From: CAYLNH01 sp964384625
GTDB taxonomy: Bacteria; Verrucomicrobiota; Lentisphaeria; JABSQK01
Direction of reading: 5' to 3'
DNA length: 39,166 nt
Assembly (NCBI GenBank): GCA_964384625.1
Contig: CAYLNH010000031.1
Span: 1-39,166, forward strand
Part shown: positions 7,098 through 18,100 of the stretch, in pieces
How positions within the stretch are numbered: position 1 is the stretch's first letter
Layout: every line of letters starts with the position of its first letter
The notes under the pieces: model-generated
The model's input: the letters and a program-made list of their open reading frames with translations, nothing else
Told to the model about the DNA's origin: nothing
The model's database searches: none
Program-made: the position numbers and the translations under genes

Positions 7098-9332
7098 ATG
7101 GTTTCTTGGCAAACAACAATTGCATTATTGCTGTGTCTTGCGGCGGGTATTGTTGCAGCAAAACCGAAGCGGCTGAGCAAGCGGGAGCGGCTTGATCGTG
7201 ATCTGCGCGAATACTATGTGAAAGTGGATCAACGCCTGTTCGGCGAGCGTGATTACAGGATGGTCGCGCGGAAACTGCATTCTGTTGAAGGGGACGACTC
7301 GTTGCGCCCACTGGTGGTGTCTTTGCTGTCGCAATACCATCGACGGATGTCGAAGGATCCAGTTTCGGGTTTACGGGTATTGGCGCCGGAGGTGTTGGGA
7401 GGGAAGCAGGCGAAGCAATGGCTTCGGGTGCTGAAGAACGCGGAAGCCAAGCGCAAGGCGAAGCACCGGGACGCGGTGCGGCAGGCTTATCTCGACCGAA
7501 CCGACCCGCCGGCGAAACCCGATGGATTGGCACTGCCGTTCCCGCACAAACAGATGCAGATTACTGAAAACAATGTGGAGTGTGCACTGGAAGTGGCGCG
7601 TTGTCTGATGGCGGTGGCCCGGGTTCAGGAAGCGTTGCAGGTAATCGACGCCCAGGGCCGGCGGTTTTCGGGTGAGGGCCGGGTGCTGTCCTACGAGTGT
7701 CTGGGCGATCTGCAGCTGCGGATGCACGTATTCGAACCAGCGGTGAGTTCGTATCAGGCGGGACTGAAACTGTTGAACAGTCTGAAGCCGACAGAAGGGT
7801 TCGACGCGTGGCAGAAGCTGTTGCATTCCCGGCTGCAACGGAAGCTGGCGCAGGCGCGGCGGCTGTGGGACATGAACCGTTACGGCGCCGGTTACGTGGC
7901 GTACCGTGATGCAGAACGCAAGCGTCGAAAAGAGAAGTCTTACCTCGACGCCATGTTGCGCTATGACGTAATCATCGAGAAGTACCCGAAGACGGTCTAT
8001 GCCGAAGCGTCAAAGTGCTATCGCGTCAAATGTTTGCTGGCGCTGTCGGAGCGCGAGACACTGCCCAAATCAGCCGCGAAAGCTGTAGCAGACGCCAGGA
8101 AGGCCTTGGCGGAAACGAAAGAACTGGTGCGGCTGGCAAAGAAGTACCGAGTACCGAAGGCATCGATTGCAGAGTTCCAAGCGGAGGTGAAGCAGCACGA
8201 GCAGCGCATCAAAGAACTGCAGTCTCTGCCGTACGGCAAGAAGGCGCTGGCGGCAGCGAAGGAGAGTGCCCGCGCGTTTGTGAAAGAGAATCTGTTCGGG
8301 CTGTACCGGCCGGAGACACTGATCGATATCGCGAACTACGCGTTCGAGGAAGAACTCGACCCGGAGCGAGCGGAGAAGTATTACCGGCAGGCCTGGCAGG
8401 TGATGGAGAAAGCCCCGAGCGCCGACGCCCGGCTGGCGCGGATCCCGGCAAAGGCGGCAAAGGTGGCGGCCCCCCAACAGGTCGCGACCAAGACGAACAT
8501 GTTCGGCAACATCAAGCGTCAAGAGGGCGTGGCGATCGGCGCGGTGTTGAATCGACGCACGGCTCCGTGGTATTTGGACCGGCTGCGGGCGAAAGCAGTG
8601 ATGGCCATCGGTTTCCTCTGTTTCTACCGCGAACAGAACGAGGAAGCAAAGACCTGGTACAAACTGATCCCGAAGTACGACCCGAAGACGCGAAAACTGG
8701 CAGCCAAGGGGCAATGGAACGACCTGAAACGCCTCAATTGGGGTGCAGACAACGGCCACCTGTACGCGCACCCCGTCGAGCTGAAGCTGTTCAAACGTCG
8801 CCGGCGGTTCGCGATTCTGCTGGCAGACTTCTACTTCTGTACCGAACGGTTTGCGCGTTGTTCAGTGATTGCACGCAAGATCCTCAATGGCCACTGCGGC
8901 AAGCTGTCGAAAGCGCAGGAACAGTATCCACAGTTCTTGTTGGCATCGGCCGTCTACTGGGACAAGGGAGCGAAGGCCAGCTTTCTCATTCTCAAACGAC
9001 TGATCGAGAATAGCGGCAGCAGCTATACGCGGGACCGCGCGATGTTCTCTGCGGGCAACATCTGCAATCAGCCGAATGACAAGAAGATCTGGGAATTGGG
9101 TAACGAGTACCTGCGGCAGTTGATCAAGTCCGGCCACAAGAACCATTGGGTTGGTGCAGCATACGTGACGTATGGTCCCCGGCTGGTGGAATCGGGTCGC
9201 CGCAAGGAGGGTCTGGCGATTCTGCGGGCGTGTCCCAAGAGCGACAAGGACCACTACGGCATTGCCCAGTGGTACATCAAAGGTTATCTCGAAGAAGAGA
9301 ACAAGAAGAAAGAGAAAGAGGTCGAAGATTGA
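7098..9332 (+). CDS. Secreted TPR-like repeat protein, first gene of the envelope operon
   Basis: 744 residues from the ATG at 7098. In-frame TTG and ATG codons farther upstream would put the signal peptide in the interior. Residues 1-21 are a signal peptide (TTIALLLCLAAGIVAA). The mature protein is basic and helical, with tetratricopeptide-like stretches such as VECALEVARCLMAVARVQEALQ, LSYECLGDLQLRMHVFEPAV and YDVIIEKYPKTVYAEASKCY; the last resembles BamD/YbgF-type repeats. A coiled-coil-prone segment (AEVKQHEQRIKELQ) lies in the middle. TPR proteins usually act as scaffolds for protein complexes. As the lead gene, overlapping the next by 4 bp, it may organise the other five products in the periplasm. 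No enzyme motif was recognised. Confidence 0.75.
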   Translation: MVSWQTTIALLLCLAAGIVAAKPKRLSKRERLDRDLREYYVKVDQRLFGERDYRMVARKLHSVEGDDSLRPLVVSLLSQYHRRMSKDPVSGLRVLAPEVLGGKQAKQWLRVLKNAEAKRKAKHRDAVRQAYLDRTDPPAKPDGLALPFPHKQMQITENNVECALEVARCLMAVARVQEALQVIDAQGRRFSGEGRVLSYECLGDLQLRMHVFEPAVSSYQAGLKLLNSLKPTEGFDAWQKLLHSRLQRKLAQARRLWDMNRYGAGYVAYRDAERKRRKEKSYLDAMLRYDVIIEKYPKTVYAEASKCYRVKCLLALSERETLPKSAAKAVADARKALAETKELVRLAKKYRVPKASIAEFQAEVKQHEQRIKELQSLPYGKKALAAAKESARAFVKENLFGLYRPETLIDIANYAFEEELDPERAEKYYRQAWQVMEKAPSADARLARIPAKAAKVAAPQQVATKTNMFGNIKRQEGVAIGAVLNRRTAPWYLDRLRAKAVMAIGFLCFYREQNEEAKTWYKLIPKYDPKTRKLAAKGQWNDLKRLNWGADNGHLYAHPVELKLFKRRRRFAILLADFYFCTERFARCSVIARKILNGHCGKLSKAQEQYPQFLLASAVYWDKGAKASFLILKRLIENSGSSYTRDRAMFSAGNICNQPNDKKIWELGNEYLRQLIKSGHKNHWVGAAYVTYGPRLVESGRRKEGLAILRACPKSDKDHYGIAQWYIKGYLEEENKKKEKEVED

Positions 9333-11263
9333 GGCGGATTACGTGGCTGTTGGCTGTCCTGGCATGGATGGCGGTAGGAAATGAGGCTGTCGGGGCAGAT
9401 GTGGTCATCAAAGATAAAGGCAAGGCAGTTCAGCGTGATGACAAGATTGATCACGACGATGCCGAAGCACTCGCAACAAGAAATGTGGAACCAGTCGAAG
9501 GCACGAGCAACGTCTACGTTAAGAGTCCGGTTTTCACACATTCCGATGCATACGAGAAGTTCGACCGATTTGCAAAACGAACCGGTGACAGCTGGAAGAC
9601 GCACATTGACGTCCGCAAGAATATCGACAAACTGACTCCCTCCTTCGCCAAGCAGCGGCCGACCGATAAGGACAATGACCATCGCCTCCAGTTTGCTGAC
9701 CTGGTAAAGAGCAACAGGCATGACGCCGGCAGCTTTCCCATACAGGCGGAAGGGAACCTGGTGCAGGAGGAAGGTGAAGCAGCTGGCGGCGGCGGGGCCG
9801 ATGAGCCGGCCCACTGGTCGGCCAAGATCGACGCTGTTCGTTTCGATCTCCGCGTGTTCTACAAGATCGTCGATCCCCAAACGGAAATGAAGCGCGAGAA
9901 GAAAGGCGACAACGAGTTTTTCCGTTACCTGCCGGGGTTCCGGTTGCGACTGAAACCGGTGCTGTCGGATGATTTCCGGGCGGAACTGAAGGAATTCGAG
10001 TGGTCCATCGATGCCGGGAAGAAGTATGGAAGCTGGAAGCATGCGGCCAAAGTACTCGCGGCGAAAGATCTGAAAGGCGCGATTGCCAATCTGAAAGATA
10101 TCTATTGGGAAGTTGAGCCAAAGCGGAAGAAGGACGTCAAGGTTGTCATCAAACTGAAGAAGAAGGATAACAAGATCGTCGAAGTCACTGCAGTGTTGAA
10201 GGCACGCACAGTTTTGAGTGGATCAAAGGGCTCTGACGCCGAGATGGCCCAAGCGTTTCTGCGCATCATGGGATTGTCCTCCGGCAAGTATGGATGGCGC
10301 GGTACGCCCATCGATGTGGATGGCGCTTTCGGCTCGAAATCTGAGACAGCCACCAAGCGCTTCCAGACGCGCGACGAGATCGGCATCGACGGCAAGGTCG
10401 GACCGGGAACACGGGCAAGCATGAAGGCGCATTGGAATGACTACCTCCCGGTGTTTGACAAGTACGAGGGAACGAAGACGATCGGTAACAAGCACAGGGA
10501 TTTCGGCACGTGGGTTGGTGTGGCAGACAAAGAACTGGGCAAGCTGTACACCGACGCAATCGCCAAGAAGGTCGATCCGAAAGTCACGCGCAGGCAGTTG
10601 CTCAATGCCTGGATCCTCCACGAAAGCGCCCAGGGACACTGGGGTGCCAACAGCATCTCCTACCGTGTTGTTCTGGGCGGCTACGACAACAAGGGCAGCA
10701 TTGGTTTCAGCCAGATTCAGAACCGGTACAGATACGGCACCACGAGCAAATCCCAGGCGCTTTCCAAGGTGAACCTCTATGACCCGTCAGACAATGTCGA
10801 GGCATTTGCCATCTGGTCGAACACCAAAGGGTTGGGAGAGGGATTCTATCGGGTATTCAAGAAGACCGCCAACGTGGTGACGAAGAAGTACAAAGACACG
10901 GATTACCCCCGGTTGACAGCGAAGGCCTACACAGACGACGAGGCGGATAAGCTCTCCAAAGGAATTTTTGCCTACAACGCGTCGGCGTTCAAGCAGGAGC
11001 TTCGGGACTATACCTGGCCCGACATGTTGCGGCGAACGAAGAAGGCAGACGGCACGGCGGTCCGCAAGGGCATTCAGTATGCCCTGGAGATCAAGCAGGC
11101 CGGTGGCTTGTCGCTGGCAAACCGCACCTGGAACTGGACCGACCAGACAAAAGGTAAGGACGGGAAGTTGAAAGACTTTGCCTTCAATTACTCAGAGAAG
11201 CAATGGCTTGCGGGCAAAACGTGGACAGTGGTCCGCGACGCCGCTGCGAAGAAGGTCAAATGA
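9329..11263 (+). CDS. Secreted peptidoglycan-binding, lysozyme-like protein
   Basis: 644 residues from the TTG at 9329, which overlaps the previous stop by 4 bp and has AGAGG upstream; starting at the ATG 9368 would cut the signal peptide. Signal peptide 1-23. Residues 24 to about 150 are a module shared with the product of 12077-13981. Residues 303-369 resemble a peptidoglycan_binding_1 domain (IDVDGAFGSKSETATKRFQ, then GIDGKVGPGTRASM). Residues about 425-540 look like a lysozyme/transglycosylase fold: WILHESAQGHWG with candidate catalytic Glu432, then GSIGFSQIQ (456-464), the usual second motif. It probably cleaves or binds glycan strands of the wall. The exact bond cut is unknown, and the segment at 150-300 is unrecognised. 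Confidence 0.75.
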   Translation: MRRITWLLAVLAWMAVGNEAVGADVVIKDKGKAVQRDDKIDHDDAEALATRNVEPVEGTSNVYVKSPVFTHSDAYEKFDRFAKRTGDSWKTHIDVRKNIDKLTPSFAKQRPTDKDNDHRLQFADLVKSNRHDAGSFPIQAEGNLVQEEGEAAGGGGADEPAHWSAKIDAVRFDLRVFYKIVDPQTEMKREKKGDNEFFRYLPGFRLRLKPVLSDDFRAELKEFEWSIDAGKKYGSWKHAAKVLAAKDLKGAIANLKDIYWEVEPKRKKDVKVVIKLKKKDNKIVEVTAVLKARTVLSGSKGSDAEMAQAFLRIMGLSSGKYGWRGTPIDVDGAFGSKSETATKRFQTRDEIGIDGKVGPGTRASMKAHWNDYLPVFDKYEGTKTIGNKHRDFGTWVGVADKELGKLYTDAIAKKVDPKVTRRQLLNAWILHESAQGHWGANSISYRVVLGGYDNKGSIGFSQIQNRYRYGTTSKSQALSKVNLYDPSDNVEAFAIWSNTKGLGEGFYRVFKKTANVVTKKYKDTDYPRLTAKAYTDDEADKLSKGIFAYNASAFKQELRDYTWPDMLRRTKKADGTAVRKGIQYALEIKQAGGLSLANRTWNWTDQTKGKDGKLKDFAFNYSEKQWLAGKTWTVVRDAAAKKVK

Positions 11264-12048
11264 AGACACGCATCAAAGCATTCCGCTTGCTCGCGGCGGC
11301 GGGGATCCTGCTGTTTTCCTGGAGCTTGCCGGCCGGCCAGCAACTGGCCCTTGGCGCAAAGCCGAAACCAGCCCAGTTGAAGGCCATCGGTAAGCTGCCT
11401 GACGGCGGTGTGGCCATTCTTTCCGTGGCGGTGCCCGGCGGTATTGCGGTCCTCTACCAGGTTGACACACCGAAGTTCGAGCCGCTGCGGCTTTCAGTCT
11501 TCCGGAGCGGGAAAGAGCAGGTGCTTTGGAGCTTTGAGGACGGTAACGCGGTGTTGTCCGGGGAGGTCCCCCCGCCGCTGCTGCTCGCTTGCCAACTCGA
11601 CCAAACGGAGGCAACGGAACTGATTCTGTGCTTCTCGGTCAACCGCGGCATTTCGAAGCACGAGACGCAGTGGAACCGCACAATGATGGTCTTCCCAAAT
11701 TGCCGCAAGACCAAAGCGGGTTCCGTCCCCCTGGCGGAAGTGGATGAGGTCCGCGTGGGCAACGCCGGCGAACTGCAGTCTCGCAACAAAGGCCGGGCCC
11801 ACACCACCGAGTCCGTTGCGATCGTGCACATCAGCGGCACGCAATTGGGCACGATTGCCGTGTGGAGCGCAACCCGGCAGTATGCCGGGGTTGACGAGAA
11901 GAAACAGGCGAAAAGCCGCCACACCCTCACGCTCGTTCGTATCGACGACAAAGGCGTGGCGACGAAACGGGTCAAAGCTGATGCCGCAGCAACATTGTTT
12001 AAGACGCTGAACGGTTACACCGGACTCACAGCGATTGCGATCAAGTAA
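11260..12048 (+). CDS. Secreted protein of unknown function in the envelope operon
   Basis: 262 residues. The ATG overlaps the previous stop as ATGA, with GAAGG upstream. A typical signal peptide (LLAAAGILLFSWSLPA) is followed by a predicted beta-rich domain with alternating hydrophobic strands (GVAILSVAVPGGIAVLYQV, VAIVHISGTQLGTIAVW, RHTLTLVRIDD). No family was recognised. Only two cysteines are seen in the mature part and no catalytic motif stands out. Strict coupling to the lysozyme-like gene suggests that the two are needed in fixed ratio, for example as partner or inhibitor, but this is a guess from position only. Confidence 0.7.
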   Translation: MKTRIKAFRLLAAAGILLFSWSLPAGQQLALGAKPKPAQLKAIGKLPDGGVAILSVAVPGGIAVLYQVDTPKFEPLRLSVFRSGKEQVLWSFEDGNAVLSGEVPPPLLLACQLDQTEATELILCFSVNRGISKHETQWNRTMMVFPNCRKTKAGSVPLAEVDEVRVGNAGELQSRNKGRAHTTESVAIVHISGTQLGTIAVWSATRQYAGVDEKKQAKSRHTLTLVRIDDKGVATKRVKADAAATLFKTLNGYTGLTAIAIK

Positions 12049-12076
12049 GAGACAAACTGAGAAGGAACAAGTTAGA

Positions 12077-13981
12077 GTGAAACACAAACCAACTGTCATA
12101 GTCGTCCTTGCGGTGATGCTGGTTGCCGCCGCGATGATTGGCGCGGATGTGGTGATTCAGGGGAAGGGAAAGAAGGTCGAGCGCAACGACGACATCGACC
12201 ACAAGGACGCTGAAAAACTCAGTACTGCGAGTGTTGAGTCCGTCACGGGCACAGATAACCTGTATGCCCAGAGTCCGGTCTTCACACATTCGGAGGACTA
12301 CGAGAAATTCTCCCGCTTCAGCTTGCGCCAGGGCGACCAATGGAAGACGCACATCGAAGTCCGCAAGAACATCGATAAGCTGGCGCCTTCCTTCGCAAAG
12401 CAACGTCCGACAGACGAGGACCACCGCCTGCAGTTCGCCGATCTGGTGATTGCCAACACGCATGACGCCGGCACGTTCCCCATCCAGGCGGAAGGCAACA
12501 TGGTCAAGAAGAAAGATACTGGTGCCAATGGCGGCGGCGATGAAACGCTGGACCACTGGTCCGCCAAACTCGACGTTGCCAGTCTTGATGCCGACGTCGA
12601 CTCCGACAACACCAAACGTTTCGATGCTCCAGAGCGGACGCCGGACGAAGACAAGATCGAAGACGATGAGGGCAAGATCGGCAAGCTGATCCCCGTAAAC
12701 TCGTCTGACTTCGATGGCGACGACATCCCCGGTTATGCGGACGGCTTTGACTACGACGGCATCGACAACAACAAGGACGATGAGCTGGGGAAGACGTCCT
12801 TCGCGCAGTTGGTGCTGGCACTTCCCACAGACACTGATGTAAAGAAGGCAAAGCTCAAGATCACCTACACCGCCTCGCCGCCGAGCAAGGTAGAGCGCAC
12901 AGGCGAAGGGACGCCGGAGTCACCATATGTCTACAAGCCGGCGCCGGGACAGTTGCGTTTGTGGCTAAAGCCCGCCGCGACAGAACGCAATAGCGCTTCG
13001 GCCAACCAGACCGACGGCGGCGATTTTGTGGCGCCGGGGACCTACACGGATGTGTCCCGTCTGGGAATCACCAAGAGTGAAACCACGATCCCCATATACC
13101 TGGAGGGCATCGCGCCAAGTGAGAGCCTGGGGTCTGACCGGATCCTGTTTGAGCTCGACCCCAAGGGCGACGGCAAGTGGCAATCCGACGCGGTCCGCAT
13201 CACCGCGTTCGAAGCGAAGATCGTGGCGGCTGCTGACTACATGGTCCCCCGTTCTGAACGCAACGTGATCCGCTACAAATGGCTGCCGAAAGAGCTGACG
13301 CCCGACGCCGCAGCAGTACGGGTTTTCGACAAGTCAAACCAGCGCAAGCGTGAGCTGAGTGGTCTGCCGACGACAATCAGTGCCGCTGACGACTACATCG
13401 AGACCATGTGGAACGCGTGCGAGGACAAGGACGGGAAGAAGCCTCTCACCGAAGCAGGCAGTGACTACCGCCTGGACTTGGGTATCACCGCCAAGAGCAT
13501 GATGTCCGTCGTCAGTCTTGATTACAGGAAGATCAAGGAATGGCACCTGACCGTGACCGTTCCCGATGATGAAGCCTATAGCGGCGCAACGGTCTCCGGC
13601 GTTGATCCGAGCACTGTCACTCGCGCCGGCAAGAAGTTCATCGTGACCCGCTGTTTCAAGGACGAGGACGACAACGAGGAGGAGATTGCGAACTACGGTC
13701 TGACCGAAGACAAAGGCGATGTGAACGTGCTGCTGAAGCGCGGTACCGGCGCGAAGGACTACTACCTCTTCTACACCACACCGACCGAGCCAAGCGATAT
13801 CGAAATCAAGTACCTGTTGAAACTCGATGTCGGCAAAGGCGGCTGTCTGGACCGCGCCGGCAATCCGTGGGACATGTACTACAACACGGACAACGCGTGG
13901 GAGAACCACGGCGAGTGGACGTACGGCATCGACACGGCCGGAAAGATGACGGACTTTGAAGAAGACTACGAGGAGAAATAA
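12077..13981 (+). CDS. Secreted protein with operon-specific N-terminal module and acidic Ca-binding-like motif
   Basis: 634 residues from a GTG at 12077, with AAGGA upstream. Signal peptide 1-23 (TVIVVLAVMLVAAAMIGA). Residues 24 to about 150 repeat the module of the lysozyme-like protein, with runs such as SPVFTHS, KNIDKL and PSFAKQRPTD in both. Residues 208-234 are Asp/Asn-rich (DFDGDDIPGYADGFDYDGID), like thrombospondin-3 or dockerin-type calcium loops. A large beta-rich remainder follows, with one segment (YTASPPSKV, then GQLRLWLKP) of a kind I associate with large Planctomycetes/Lentisphaerae surface proteins. No catalytic site is visible. It is probably a structural or calcium-stabilised surface component working with the two hydrolases. 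Confidence 0.72.
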   Translation: MKHKPTVIVVLAVMLVAAAMIGADVVIQGKGKKVERNDDIDHKDAEKLSTASVESVTGTDNLYAQSPVFTHSEDYEKFSRFSLRQGDQWKTHIEVRKNIDKLAPSFAKQRPTDEDHRLQFADLVIANTHDAGTFPIQAEGNMVKKKDTGANGGGDETLDHWSAKLDVASLDADVDSDNTKRFDAPERTPDEDKIEDDEGKIGKLIPVNSSDFDGDDIPGYADGFDYDGIDNNKDDELGKTSFAQLVLALPTDTDVKKAKLKITYTASPPSKVERTGEGTPESPYVYKPAPGQLRLWLKPAATERNSASANQTDGGDFVAPGTYTDVSRLGITKSETTIPIYLEGIAPSESLGSDRILFELDPKGDGKWQSDAVRITAFEAKIVAAADYMVPRSERNVIRYKWLPKELTPDAAAVRVFDKSNQRKRELSGLPTTISAADDYIETMWNACEDKDGKKPLTEAGSDYRLDLGITAKSMMSVVSLDYRKIKEWHLTVTVPDDEAYSGATVSGVDPSTVTRAGKKFIVTRCFKDEDDNEEEIANYGLTEDKGDVNVLLKRGTGAKDYYLFYTTPTEPSDIEIKYLLKLDVGKGGCLDRAGNPWDMYYNTDNAWENHGEWTYGIDTAGKMTDFEEDYEEK

Positions 13982-13982
13982 C

Positions 13983-15164
13983 GTGAGTCGCCTGTATATC
14001 ATGACCCTGCTTCTGGCAGTCGCCGGCATGGCCGGGGCTGACGGCAAACGTATCGAATTGAAGAACGGCGCTCTCTACTTTGCGGGCGGGAAAACGATCC
14101 AGATCAAGGTTCCGAAGCCAGCTTTTGACGTCCCGCCTGGAGAGGCGCCCGGACAAAGCAAGGTTTCCGGCATCTCAGACAACGGCCAGTTGGCGGCTGT
14201 CCTCGATATGGGGGCGATGAGCGTCACGGTCTATGACGTGGCCGGCAAGAAGAAGCAAGAGATCAAGAAGGTCGGTGCCCGCAACAGTGTAGCGATCTCT
14301 GACCAGGGACTGGTTGTGGTCTGGGGCGCGGTTCAGGGACATCCGATGCGGCCGGTCCTGCAGCATGGCGCGGCAGTCTACACAGCCACCGGCAAACTGG
14401 CCAAGAGCCTGGACCGCATCCCCATGGGGCGGGTGCATGTTCGATTCCTCCACACCGGGAAAGTGGCCGTACTGGTGCTGCCGACACCTGGCGTCATGGT
14501 AGTCTGGGCTAACGGCGAATCCTGGCAGAAATCATTCGTCCCCAAGGATGACCTGGGCAACCGCGACTATGTGATCGGCGACGTGGCTGTAGCCCGAACA
14601 AAGTTGCGGCTGGTCTGCACCATCATGGGCCTCGGCGGAATCGGGACACCGACAGACACTCAGATTTTCATGTACACCGTCGACCCGGAGCGCCGGCAGG
14701 AGTCCGGCAGCCATGAGTGGACGCAGCGGGGCGCAAAGTTCGGACCGGGATCCATCGCTCTATCGCCGGACGGCGCACGGTTGTTCACGATCGAGCCGCG
14801 GATAATCCGTTGCTTCGACCTGCAGAAGAATCGTCAGGAATGGATCGATGTCATCGGTCACCCGGATCTGGGGACCGTGCAACCGCAGAGGATCGGGGCG
14901 ATTCATGCCGGCGATCAATGCGTTGCTTCGGCTCAACTCGTGCCGACCGGCATCGGCTGGCGGGTGCTGTACTCCGTCTACGGCCTGGACGGGAAGCGGA
15001 TCAGTCGCTATCACGCCAAGTCGGACCCGGCTCGCGGGGTCAACCACTTCCTTTCGGACGAGATCGCCGCCGATCGCGCTGACGGTCCATTCTGGACGGT
15101 GAGCACCGACGGCAAGACGCTCGAAACCCTCGCCCCCAAGACCAAGATTTCACTGACCAAGTAG
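13983..15164 (+). CDS. Secreted beta-propeller-like protein
   Basis: 393 residues from a GTG at 13983, two bases after the previous stop, with AGGAG at 8 nt. The frame also opens at a TTG in the previous gene, but the signal peptide (LYIMTLLLAVAGMAGA) fits the GTG. The mature protein has repeated blade-like units: ISDNGQLAAVLDMGAMSVTVYD, VAISDQGLVVVWG, IALSPDGARLFTIEPRIIRCFD, and GPFWTVSTDGKTLETL near the end. These are reminiscent of WD40/YVTN propellers, which usually mediate protein or ligand binding. About six blades would fit the length. No enzyme motif was found; a binding role in the secreted complex is inferred. Confidence 0.6.
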   Translation: MSRLYIMTLLLAVAGMAGADGKRIELKNGALYFAGGKTIQIKVPKPAFDVPPGEAPGQSKVSGISDNGQLAAVLDMGAMSVTVYDVAGKKKQEIKKVGARNSVAISDQGLVVVWGAVQGHPMRPVLQHGAAVYTATGKLAKSLDRIPMGRVHVRFLHTGKVAVLVLPTPGVMVVWANGESWQKSFVPKDDLGNRDYVIGDVAVARTKLRLVCTIMGLGGIGTPTDTQIFMYTVDPERRQESGSHEWTQRGAKFGPGSIALSPDGARLFTIEPRIIRCFDLQKNRQEWIDVIGHPDLGTVQPQRIGAIHAGDQCVASAQLVPTGIGWRVLYSVYGLDGKRISRYHAKSDPARGVNHFLSDEIAADRADGPFWTVSTDGKTLETLAPKTKISLTK

Positions 15165-15179
15165 ACCTCGGGAATCACC

Positions 15180-18100
15180 ATGAAATACACCGTCCTCACG
15201 ATACTCCTTATTGCCTTCCTTGGGCAAGTTCCAGCCCATGCTGCGAAACCACCCAAACCCACCGGATTCACCGCCGTCGGCAAGAGCCCGACAGAAATCA
15301 CGTTGACCTGGAATGACGTGGCCGGCGAGACCGGGTACCGCATTCGATACAAGAAAACCGGTGGCGTCTGGTCGGCAGACATCAACATTGCCAAAGATGT
15401 GACGACACACACGTTGAATGGCTTGGCGGAGGGCACGAAATACATCGCGGAGATCTGTGCGGTCAACGGCGCTGAACTCTCGAATGCGGCCAGTGCCGAC
15501 GCGTTCACCAAACTCAAGACGCCAACCAACGTGAATGCAGATGCCATCTTCTCGACCGCGGCATTCGTGAGTTGGAGCGATGAGTCAGGCAAAGAGACGA
15601 GCTATCAGATAGAGCACAAAACCGGTGCCACCACAGGCATAGTGAATGCAGCCGCAAACACCGAATACCGCGAGATCTATCACTTGACCATGGGGGCCAC
15701 GTACCAGTTCCGGGTTCGCGCCCATAACGTCAATACCGATTCGGCCTGGTCGGCGCAAGTGACTGTTACGTTGCCTGTCGGCGCACCTAAAGGCGTTACG
15801 GCGACAACGAAGTCCGACAGCGAAATCGAGGTCGCCTGGAGTGCAGTTGCCGGGGTCAAAGACTACCGCGTCTATGCGAAGAAGGAGGGCGCGGTCTGGG
15901 CCGTTGCCGGCACCGTAGTTCCCCCGAAGGTGACACTGACCCACTCCGGCCTCGCCGAAGCAACGAAGTACTGGTACTACGTTGTCGGCCGAAATGCCGC
16001 CGGCGATGAGTCCGCGCCCTCAAACTTCGCACAGACCACGACCAACCCCAAAGCGCCAACCGTACCCACCATCAATGCTGACTCGCCCACCAAAGTGACC
16101 ATGCGGTGGACCGACAACTCGAAGGCAGAGACCGGCTACGAAGTCCAACGGAAGACCGGCGCCGCCTTCCAGCCCCTGATCACGCTCGCCGCCAACAGCA
16201 AGACGCATGCCGATGAAAGTGCCCCGGAGGGCACAAAGATCAGCTATCAGGTCCGCTCGATCATCATGGTCGACAACAAGGTGCAGGGGTCATCCTGGCT
16301 GGCATTGGGCACCGTGACAACCAAACCGAAAGCCCCGACTAATCTCTCGCTTTCACTGACGTCAACCACGAAGGTCAGCGCCCGGTGGACGGACAACTCC
16401 GGCGTTGAGGCCGGCTACGAAGTCGCGTACAAGAAGAAAACAGCCGGCGCGTGGACAACCAAAGCCCGGCCGCAGAACGCCACTGACGCGGCTATCAACG
16501 GTCTTACGGTCGATACCGAGTATGTGTTCAGGGTTCGGTGTTACATCAGCCATGGTGGTACCAAGGCTTACTCGGATTGGACGGCTGAAGCCGAAATCAA
16601 GACCGGCGCCGGTCTCGAAGCGCCATCCGATCTCACGGCCGAAGCCACCGGGGCGGATAAGATCAAGCTGACTTGGTATGACAACGCCACGACCGAAGTC
16701 GGGTTCCGCATCGAGCGCAAGACGACAGGTGGTTACGCGAAAGTGCATGAGACTGCTGTCGGTGTTACAAGGTGGACTGACACCGGACTGACGGAGGGGA
16801 CCACCTATACCTATCACGTGCAGGCCTTCAAAGCTGATGAAAAGTCCGACTGGTCCAACGAGGCAAGCGCGACAACAGAACTGAAGGCTCCCACCGGCCT
16901 GACCGCGACTGCGGAGATTTCAGGCAAGGAAGTCAGCCTGTCATGGACGGATAATTCCGGCGTGGAAACCGGCTATCGCGTGGACCGTCGACCGGCTAAC
17001 GGCGCCTGGCAGCAGGTGAAGGAACTCGGTGTCGGGGCGCATGGCTGGAAGGATACCGGACTGACGGATCTGACCGATTATGAGTACCGGGTTTACGCCT
17101 ATAAGGACGCCATCAAGTCCAGCTATGCCACGGTCAGCATCAAGACGAGACTTGCCCAGCCGACCAACGTCACCGTCACCGTGGGTGATCTCGGCAACGA
17201 CATCAACATCACCTGGAAGGACAATTCCGAGCACGAAAACTACTTCGTCATCCGGTATTCTCCGACCGGCGGCGCCACGACAGACATTGGGGTGAGCGCC
17301 AACGAAACGACGAAACGTATCAAAGGCCTGACTGAACAAACCGAGTACCGGGTCATGATCTGTTCCTACGTGACCGGCCCGCCTGTTGTGGTGTCCGCTT
17401 GGTCGGCGCCCGCCACGGCGACCACCACACTCGCCGCTCCCACGGACCTCAGTGTCGCCAGCGTGCATGGGGACGGCACCAAACTCGTCCTGGACTGGAC
17501 GGATAACTCAAGCGTGGAGAGCGGGTACCAATATGAACGCGACGGTACCGTCAGGCCGGACCTGGCGGCAAACACCAAGACCCATACCGATACCGGTCTG
17601 ACGAATGCCACAGAGTACACCTACCGCGTCCGCTGTTTCAAGGGCGCGGGGGCTGCCCGGAAGTTCTCGCCCTGGTCGATGCCGGTCAAGGCAACCACCG
17701 GCGAGCCCAACACCGAGAAATGGTTCACGGCAGCGGCTGTTGTCGTTGGTTATTCCTTCGGGGACTTCTTTGAGAGTACCTCCTACGGCCCCGGCGGCTA
17801 CCATGACGGTATTGACGCGATAGCCCCGCCCGACACCAAGACTCATACCCCACTCGCCGGAACCGTCGTCAGGAGATTCCAGAACTCGGCCGCAACCGAG
17901 TGGTCCGTCGTCCTCCGTGTCCAAGTCGGGGGCAATCGCCGCTATCTCTACATGGGCCACATGAAGACTGCAGTCGTTGCCAAGGGCGCGGAAGTGAGTG
18001 CCGGCGATCAGATCGGAACGATCCAGAACACGAACTTCGGTGCGTACGGCACACACACGCACGTCTACCTGTCCAAAGTCACCAGCTTTGACGTCAAGGA

